From: Anadara kagoshimensis
Lineage: Eukaryota > Mollusca > Bivalvia > Arcoida > Arcidae
Length of the DNA stretch: 64,000 bases
Assembly: GCA_021292105.1 (NCBI GenBank)
Contig: CM037860.1
Span: forward strand, 16,448,698 to 16,512,697
Direction of reading: 5' to 3'
In this document: positions 56,201 to 64,000 of the stretch, in pieces
Layout: each line of letters starts with the position of its first letter
How positions within the stretch are numbered: position 1 is the first letter of the stretch
The notes under the pieces: generated by a model
Seen by the model: the letters and a program-made list of their open reading frames with translations, nothing else
Databases searched by the model: none
What the model was told of the DNA's origin: nothing
Translations under genes and position numbers: made by a program

Positions 56201-58673
56201 CAACCATTTTGCAGATGTAATAACCTGCTCTATTGTATTACTGTTAATGACAATTTGATGTGAAGTCTGAAAATACTGAAGCTGTTACTAGTATAATGAA
56301 ACATCAAGTGTTTGAATTTAAAATGCATTTGTGATCAGCAAGAATTTAAATACATAACAGATAGATTGGAATGAATTTGTTTTTTAAATACATTGATAAA
56401 TTAAAAATGTAACATCATCATTACTAAAAACCTAATTTTTATGTATTGCCCCCAATATTGTTTAAACAAAAGGTAAATCAACTCAAATAGCATGGTAAAA
56501 ATAATTACTTAAAATGTTCATTACCTCTAAACTTGAACTCGTGTAAATCTATGGTTCCCAAACTCTCAAAAATCATTATAGGCATGATTAGAATTTATGT
56601 TAAATGACAGGATAAACATAAAGATCCCATCCTTTGTTCTCCAACATCAAATAGAGTAAAAAAAATCATATTCAAGAGTTATGTATGAGTTACAGTGCCT
56701 TTACTATTGCTTTTGGTAACAATACTACAAATGTTAAAAAGGCTGTGTTAATACTTAAAACACAAAATCTTAATCTTAATGCTGATAATTTATAAAGACG
56801 ATATTAGTGGTTTCAACACACTATAATTATATTGAATAATAATTTCAAAAATGTACAAAACAGATATTTGGAGATATAACAAATTCTATGTACAAACTCA
56901 GAAATTTTACCCTTTGGCCTTGCTCTTTCTGACCTTGTGTGGCTGTGGTCACCACCCTTCTATTTGTACATGTAAATATAAAATGAAATCAATTTAAAGA
57001 ACAAACTTAAACAAGCAATAAAAACTAAAATAAAATATTAAATGCAATAGATGAACAAAATATAGGCACAACAAAGGTGAAGATTATATATATATGTAAA
57101 GTTGCAGAAGCATTAGATACATGTCGTGTCAAATTCATAAAATGCACCGAAATTAAAATGAATTCATATCATAATCATATACATGTATTTAATTATTTAT
57201 ACAAAATATACCAAGATGAAACATTTCATTCAACAGTGTATATATGCATTGTATAAATGATGTGGTGAAAAAAAACACATTGTAATTCTGAATTGATTGG
57301 AATAAACAAAAGTCACAACCCTTCTTGAATAAAAATATTCATGGTCATTTATTGTTATTGAATTATTCATAAAAAATGGCTGATAATTATTTCATTATTT
57401 AATGGAAATGTATAAAAAAGAACCATAAGAGGTTATTAGAAATTATGACAGATTGCTTACGTTGTATTATACTGGTCAAAATATTTTACATATTATTGTG
57501 ATACATACAGAACTTTACACCATATAAGTGATACTCACCAAACTTTACATAGCTTACAATAATTGTCTGGGGGAAGTGACTAGTGACAAACAATATTACA
57601 ATTATTTTGATAATATACCTCTATAATGTTTATTGTATAAAGCTAAAATACATTTATATATTATTATTCATTATAATATTCAAATACATTTGGCAGTAGA
57701 ATGGCCATGTGATATGTACCGTATCCATAATACTTGTGTGGAATGATATGGAGTCACATGGTACAATATTTTCATGTAAAGATGATGTTATTTTAGGACA
57801 ATGTGATGTACATGTCTCCCATAACAAATATTAAGGATACCATGTCCTAGTTCACAATATTTCCTTAACTAAGATTGTAAACCAAGGTTAATTTATAAAT
57901 GTTCAGGGGAAAAATGAATATAAATCTTGAATAAGCAACTGTAATATACATTGTTCCTAAGCAACATGAAGACCATTAATGTGCAAAATTTAAAAAAAAA
58001 TTACATAAAAAACCACAATGATCATAAAAACACATAGTGGTTCCATACTGCCTTTCTTTAATGCTTTTATTATCTAATTAGCCAATGATCTAGCATAAAA
58101 AAGGAATGCATATATTTACTCCGATTTCTCACTTAAGTTTTTGTAAAATTTATCATTATAGTAAAACTCATTCATTATTAACCCTGTATATTTAAGAATT
58201 AACTTTGCCTAAATTCAAATTAAACCCATGTGCAAATCCTGTCCAAGCAGATCAAAGTATAAGAAATTTTAAGTTCACTTGCCAAGGGGCAGTGTTTTTT
58301 TTTCTTTAAACATCACTGATCACCTCAATATAAGCAAAAGCATTTTGACTGATTACTTCACTCCTGTTCCTATTTTATGACAGTTTCAATGTAAATTTAA
58401 CTTTAGTGTCTGCTTGAGGTCAGTTCAGGATTTAACATTTTAATTTTATTTTTTTCATCATTCTCTATGACTCTTTAGGATTTGAAATTTTTATTATTTT
58501 ATCATTTTACAGGGATTATATCAATAATGTCTTCCATGATACTACATATAACAGGTTATATGATTTGTATTCCTCAAAACAATTTTTGATAGCTTGACAA
58601 AAGAATCAAACTGCTCTTAAAAAGTCAGATTGGCCAAATCCACCATTTTGTGAATGAATTTTAATGCAAACTG

Positions 58674-58748
58674 TTTCAAAGTTATGTTATTATGTTTCAA
58701 AGTTATGTTATTAAGTTATGTTATTATGTTTCAAAGTTATGTTATTAT
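58674..58748. repeat. Short tandem repeat GTTTCAAAGTTATGTTATTAT
   Basis: Three near-identical units, plus a shortened one, of roughly 22 bp occur head to tail. Confidence 0.8.
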
Positions 58749-60212
58749 ATAGAAGAGGTATGAACTCAATGAAATGCACAAAATGTTACAACACCCTGAG
58801 AATAACATTAATTAACAAATTGTACAGTTTAATTAATATTAAATTCGGTTATTCTACAATCAATCCACCCCATTATCTAATTTTGATATTAACCTAAACC
58901 AAATCAATTATGTATTTCATGTCTCTTCAATTCTTTTAACTTTACTAAAAAAATAATTTACTAAAATAAGCTTATTAGACTAGAGATTCAGAGGACTTAT
59001 ATAAACTGAGGCCCTCATTTCAAATCATTGTACCATTGAAACTTAAAAAGGATTTCTTGCCAGGTCAAGGTCAAGTTTTGTTTTGGTCATGATTTCATAT
59101 ACAATACTACTTCCCATGTAAAAAATGGTAACCTTGTTCATGCTAATTGTAGGATTATTGTATAACACTCATTTTAAAGGTAAGAGACAAAAGTATGTTA
59201 CAATATCTAAAGGTCATAAGTCAGATTTCAAGGTCAAACTCCCAGACTTTGGCAAACACAAAAGCAACAAAATAAGAACCAAATGCTGGACAAATCTTGA
59301 ACTTCAACAGCAATGTAATATTTTACTATAGAATGTATAGATAATCAGCAGTTGTATAATAAATGATGAAATGACAAATTCATGTTATTAACTGAAAATG
59401 GACCCATACGAAAATCATTTAATTAAATCTGAACAAACTTCTATACCCCTATCGATAGGATTTTAGAGACTTTTATAAAAGGCAAAACAGTACCATACAG
59501 CAGGTTATTTTTGTAACAGTCTAAAATTTGGCAATTTTGCATAAAATGTCAGATAAAAATTTTAATAATTTTTTTCTTTCTTTTTTGGCAAATAAAAAAT
59601 ATAGAATTCTACTATATGTACTTATTTTTTGCAATCCATCTAGGTATATAATGTATATATAGTATACCTGTAGAAGTTATTCATGGTCAATATTTTAAAT
59701 TAATTAGAGACTCTTGAAACCAACTTGTTCACAATGAGAGGTACTCTGAAAACTGCTCAGTCAGTTACAGTAAAGTGAGCACCAACAGAAATACAGATTA
59801 AAGGTAGCATCAACAATTTTGACCAGGACGTTATTACGATTTTTTTATTTTATTTTTTTTTTGAGATGTTAGTATGACTGCCAAAATATCTACCCTACAA
59901 ATATATTCCATGAGACAGTAATTGTCTTTCCATCAAAGAAAAAAGAAGAGAAAAAAAAAAAAAAACAAAAACAAAACAAGAAGTGATTAACAATCAACAA
60001 AAGTAACAATGAAGTGTAAAATTTGTATTTATCAAACTTATCATACAAAGACATTATTATTTGCTCCCGTTGAATAATTAACAAAATATTGTATACAAGT
60101 AAAACAAATAGCAATGTTACATACAAAACACAAAAATAATCAATAAAACATTGTAAAAATTTGGCTAGTTTAATGCTTTCAATGAAGGTTTTTACTTCTA
60201 TTGAAGAGTGAA

Positions 60213-60241
<29 letters not shown>
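60213..60241. repeat. Poly(T) tract
   Basis: About 28 consecutive T. It could be the A tail of a minus-oriented retroelement, but no element body is recognisable. Confidence 0.85.
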
Positions 60242-60246
<5 letters not shown>

Positions 60247-61740
60247 TGCTGGCTTTTTGACTAATAAACTCAGTTTGGATGTGACAAAGTGTTCAGTTTT
60301 ATTTTTAAAATGGGTGAAATGAAGTGATTTTTGCACTTCACAAAATTTTCTGTAAACATGCAAAGCTGGCATAGCTGCAGTCCAAAATAGTAGGTATTCA
60401 AGAATATTGACTTATAAGCTAAAATTATTGTATGGTTCGATAATATTTTTATTTTGTCTAGCAGTAACAATTTTTTTATTCTGTAAAGCTATAAGATAAA
60501 AATAATGAAATATCACATAGTATGCTGGCAAACCTAATTGATTATGAGATATTCATTACTGTGATGCTATTCTATAAAGTAGTTTTATGAGAAAGAAAAA
60601 ACTTTTGATTTCAAAAAGATATATTTTTTTCTTTTCAACTGAAGGTTGGGTTGCACTGTAAATATCCAATGCCATTGGTCATATTCATCTGGTAATTTTC
60701 TGTTGAACAAGAAGTTCTTCCATTAATTGTATTTTCCCCACCTTTATTTTTGGCTGATCACATCACCTACAACAACTTTTTAATTGTTATTTGACTGGTA
60801 AAATGTTCTTGACGTGGCGTTCATGAAGTACAATTTTAAGGAGGGACATTCAGTTGAGCACTTTACCAATGGAATGAGAAATGTAAAATTGCTTTCTGTC
60901 AAAAATAAAGACGAAAATTATCTGTAATTGGAAGAGCTACCAGTTGAACTGGCCATTGATAAATGTACTACATTATGAATAGTTTCCACTGCATTACTAG
61001 ATTCATAAATTTATATTTTCTGCAGAAAAAAATGCTGTCTACTTGTTCTCTGTACATACTTTCTATCACTACCACCACCACCACTGCCTCTCCAAGTATT
61101 GAAACAAAATGTCTCATAAACAACAAACATTTAAAAATATAATACAAGTATCATGTCTGGTTTCTAGAGTAACCATTAATCCATGTAAATTTGACTCCAT
61201 TTTTCACTTTTTTCAACACACACATCATCACCATACAACTCTTATCATACACATATACACTAATACTTTGTATAAACTTGAGATTATAGACACATTAAAC
61301 AACTGAAACAAAAATAGATGACAATACAATTGTCAATATTGATAAATGTACAAAAGTTGTATGCACAGCACATACCAATGTGGCAGTTTAATTCACAATG
61401 ACTGCAATAAACCTTCAGAACATAATTCCATACACTGCCATCCATATATCATTATACGCATTTAAAACTGGTCATATCATTACAGACTGAAAATATTCAT
61501 AAAATCATATTGTTGAAAACATTCTGTTCAAGCTGAGAGTTTTTCAGCTAAAAAAGTGTTTTTATCTTGAACAATATATTTTACCCAAATTTTTATATTT
61601 TCCTTAAAAATTAAAAACATCTTTTTGACATACAATGAAATGATTTAGTTAATCTATCACTTTCAAATTCCCCAAAAAACTTCAACATATCAGAGAATGA
61701 AGTCTGTCATGGTAATTATGATACAAACTTATGGCAAGTA

Positions 61741-63086
61741 CCGTATATTTCCGTAGATACGTCGCAACTTTTTCACTAAATTTTAATATTTTAAAATCCA
61801 ATGCGACTTAACTAGCCGACATTAAAATATTTTGATAATCTGTCTCGAATTTTCAAGGCATTTTAGAAGATCGACAAACCGGAAGTTACGGTAATTTTCT
61901 AGTTGAAAGTAAATTTTGCTCTTTATTATATTTTTGTATAATATATTATTATTATATGTGATATTTTTTTATTATTAAATTTGACCAATAAAGTTTTTGA
62001 AATAAACAAATAATTGATTAATTAAGGTAAGTATGAGTCTCACTGTCAAGTTGTCACGTGTAACGTGCCGTCGGCAAAGAAGTAAATACCTGGTCACCTG
62101 TAATTAACTTTAAATAATCAAGTCTTCCCGGTAACACCTCGCGTGTATCTTGTTTGTTTAATGATTGAAGCCATTCCCGTTAACTTATCCTTTGATATAA
62201 TTGTCCATGTTTACCGGTACCTATGTTTATATATATTGAAGAAGAAAGCGCCGCCATTACAAACACTAATTATATATTCCTATGTCAGAGGTCATACGAC
62301 AGTTTCGTATCTGTCGGTTTTAAGTAAAAAGTGTCAGAATTCGACAATCGCTGATCGGATATTAAAAAAAAATTATTAAAATTTAATTTGCAATTCTAAC
62401 CATATGTTTAGATTTTAAACGCAACAAAAATTGAATACAAATTATTCTTTCACAAAAGTTCAAACAACCGGGAGGTCGTCCTAGTAATTGACCAATACTC
62501 TCGAATGGAAAACCACATGTCATTCTGAACAATATAAAATGGCGATATTTATCCCCCGGTAAGCAATAGATCGTCAACTTTAACATAATATCGACAGTCC
62601 AGTATTGTAAAATCTGAAACATGAGTCTAATAATGCTATAAGCGACCCCCTTGTTTTAACAAATTATGCAATACATATCGCAACCTTTGCGCATGATCAA
62701 ACTTTGACTTCCTTTGTCGGTGACAACAACATGTGAATTAACCGATCTCATGATCAGGAGCCAAAAAGTACATGTTATATTCAGGCAATCTTCATCGTTT
62801 GTATCCATACATGTAAAAAATAATATCTATATACTTGTTTAATTTACACAAGCTATTCAAACAATATTTATTAAGAAGAAAAATAATAAATAACACCGGT
62901 AAAAGCTTTTGTTTCTTTATTCATGGAATTGAAAATTAATGGTTCTTGCCGAGCAAATCTTTAATGTTCTCTGGCAATTTTTTGGCTGCGACGTATGTAG
63001 ACGACCTTTAGAAAATACTGGGCTTGCTGGCCTGGGGTGGGGGTGCGACGTATCTACTGGGGCGACGTATATACGGAAATATACGG
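61741..63086. mobile_element. 1.35-kb DNA transposon with TA target duplication
   Basis: The ends are inverted with 24 of 25 bases matching: CCGTATATTTCCGTAGATAC plus GTCGC on the left and its complement at 63062-63086. TA flanks both ends. Further GCGACGTAT copies lie just inside the right end (62989, 63047). No transposase-like frame is present, so it is non-autonomous. TA duplication suggests a Tc1/mariner-like mechanism, but I cannot name the family. Confidence 0.75.
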
Positions 63087-63155
63087 TATCTTATAACTTT
63101 ATGTATTGTAAGCAAAGACTGTTGAGACAAGTTTACACGAGAATTTGGTCGTGTT

Positions 63156-63232
63156 CTTGAATCCATTTCACTAGTATGTTCTTGGATCCATTTCACTAGT
63201 ATGTTCTGGGATCCATTTCACTACTAGTATAT
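63156..63232. repeat. 28-bp tandem repeat, three copies
   Basis: ATCCATTTCACTAGTATGTT with CTTGG or CTGGG recurs three times just outside the 1.35-kb transposon. Confidence 0.85.
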
Positions 63233-64000
63233 ATATGTATGTTGTATCATTGTATTTTTTGTGAATAAAATATCATTTAAACTAAATATAAATTTGTAGC
63301 TTTTTTCTTTTTTTTTCTGATGGCAACGTATACCATAAGGTGGTAGTTTCATTCAAATATACTGAATAAAAAACAAAACCCTCTGAATTTAATTCTATAT
63401 ATCTTGATTAGGTTTTGAAATGTATAAAATAAGGTTTATCTTAAAATTCTTAAAGGGAGGGAAAAACACTTTCAAGTCATATAAGCACTTTAAAAGAGCA
63501 CTGTCAAATTATGTTTCACATGCAAAAACATTCCAAAATATCAGACTAAACCAGATGTATCATACTGAAGGGAAAGGAATATTTAATTGAACAATATTCA
63601 CCAAGAAATGGAGTGAAAAAAATACTGTCAAATTTTCATGGTTTAGTAATCTCAAACCTTTTTGTGAGGTGTAATATTTGCATACTATAAGATCCAGAAT
63701 ATATTATTTTACGTTTGGTACACATCTTCAGAAAAAATATTTGGCAGTGAAATAAATGAATATAGTATGTCACGATTATAACTACATCTACAGTATTAAC
63801 CTTTTAATATCTAGGATTAAGGAATAAAACTGTTTGCATCTTCTGCCTTTAGTTGTTAGTCTTTAAGTTTAGGTCCAATATCAAAGCTAAAACATATCAA
63901 TCCGCAGGTCCACTATCTGGTGTAAGCAATGTAGGGTACGAGTATGTAATGATACGACTAAGCTCAGGAACATCACCAAAATCTTAACAAAGACTAACTT
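63233..64000. other. No gene seen
   Basis: AT-rich sequence with no motif-bearing open frame on either strand. Confidence 0.5.

Larger units (their letters stand above)
54977..61740. other. No coding gene seen
   Basis: Very AT-rich sequence with many short homopolymers, an R1 copy and an X-box cluster. Dense TTTATT (AATAAA on the minus strand) would fit a long 3' UTR of a minus-strand gene beyond the window, but nothing in the sequence proves it. Confidence 0.5.

Noticed and set aside
59890-60372. 160-residue minus-strand open frame
   Set aside because: It is driven by poly(T)/poly(A) tracts (long Lys and Phe runs) and shows no domain or codon bias.
1-64000. CRISPR array or bacterial operon signals
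   Set aside because: The tandem arrays have no unique spacers and the genes have spliceosomal introns; this is animal nuclear DNA.

Overview
The window is animal nuclear DNA. It is AT-rich, has small exons with GT-AG introns, and is full of short interspersed repeats, minisatellites and microsatellites. The gene content (an extracellular protein built from thrombospondin type 1 repeats, and a pancreatic-type lipase) and the repeats (hammerhead-ribozyme repeats, tRNA-like SINEs, a mollusc-style short repeat) suggest a lophotrochozoan, most likely a bivalve mollusc, possibly a mytilid. That placement is an inference.

Region 1-7.2 kb holds no gene I can support. It contains two related terminal-inverted-repeat elements (one expanded by a 35-bp array with a 140-bp higher-order period), a decayed hammerhead-ribozyme repeat, a second small inverted-repeat element and a 37-bp minisatellite.

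Region 7.4-44.8 kb is one large minus-strand gene. I rebuilt 35 coding exons from splice sites and reading phase. In protein order they encode a signal peptide and PAN/apple domain, an EGF-like domain, two divergent TSP1 repeats, an SRCR domain with an unusual insert, 26 more TSP1 repeats, and a C-terminal fibrinogen-like domain of the contactin-associated-protein type. From the EGF exon onward every junction is phase 1, and 22 of the 28 TSP1 exons are exactly 165 bp. Two TSP1 exons carry 1-bp deletions. The 3' end has three candidate terminal exons in series (8399-8463, 7675-7748, 7366-7466), each able to complete the last strand and cysteine of the C-terminal domain. The predicted product is a secreted modular protein of about 2,080 residues.

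Region 44.8-46.1 kb is the divergent intergenic region between this gene and a plus-strand lipase. It holds three imperfect copies of a roughly 95-bp repeat and a GT microsatellite.

Region 46.1-54.5 kb is a complete nine-exon lipase gene (507 residues) with signal peptide, Ser198-Asp222-His309 triad, a lid of classical size and a C-terminal PLAT domain. One intron uses a GC-AG boundary.

Region 54.5-64 kb has no supportable coding gene. It holds interspersed repeats, a tight cluster of three RFX/X-box-like palindromes near 56.15 kb, and a 1.35-kb DNA transposon with 25-bp inverted ends and TA target duplication.
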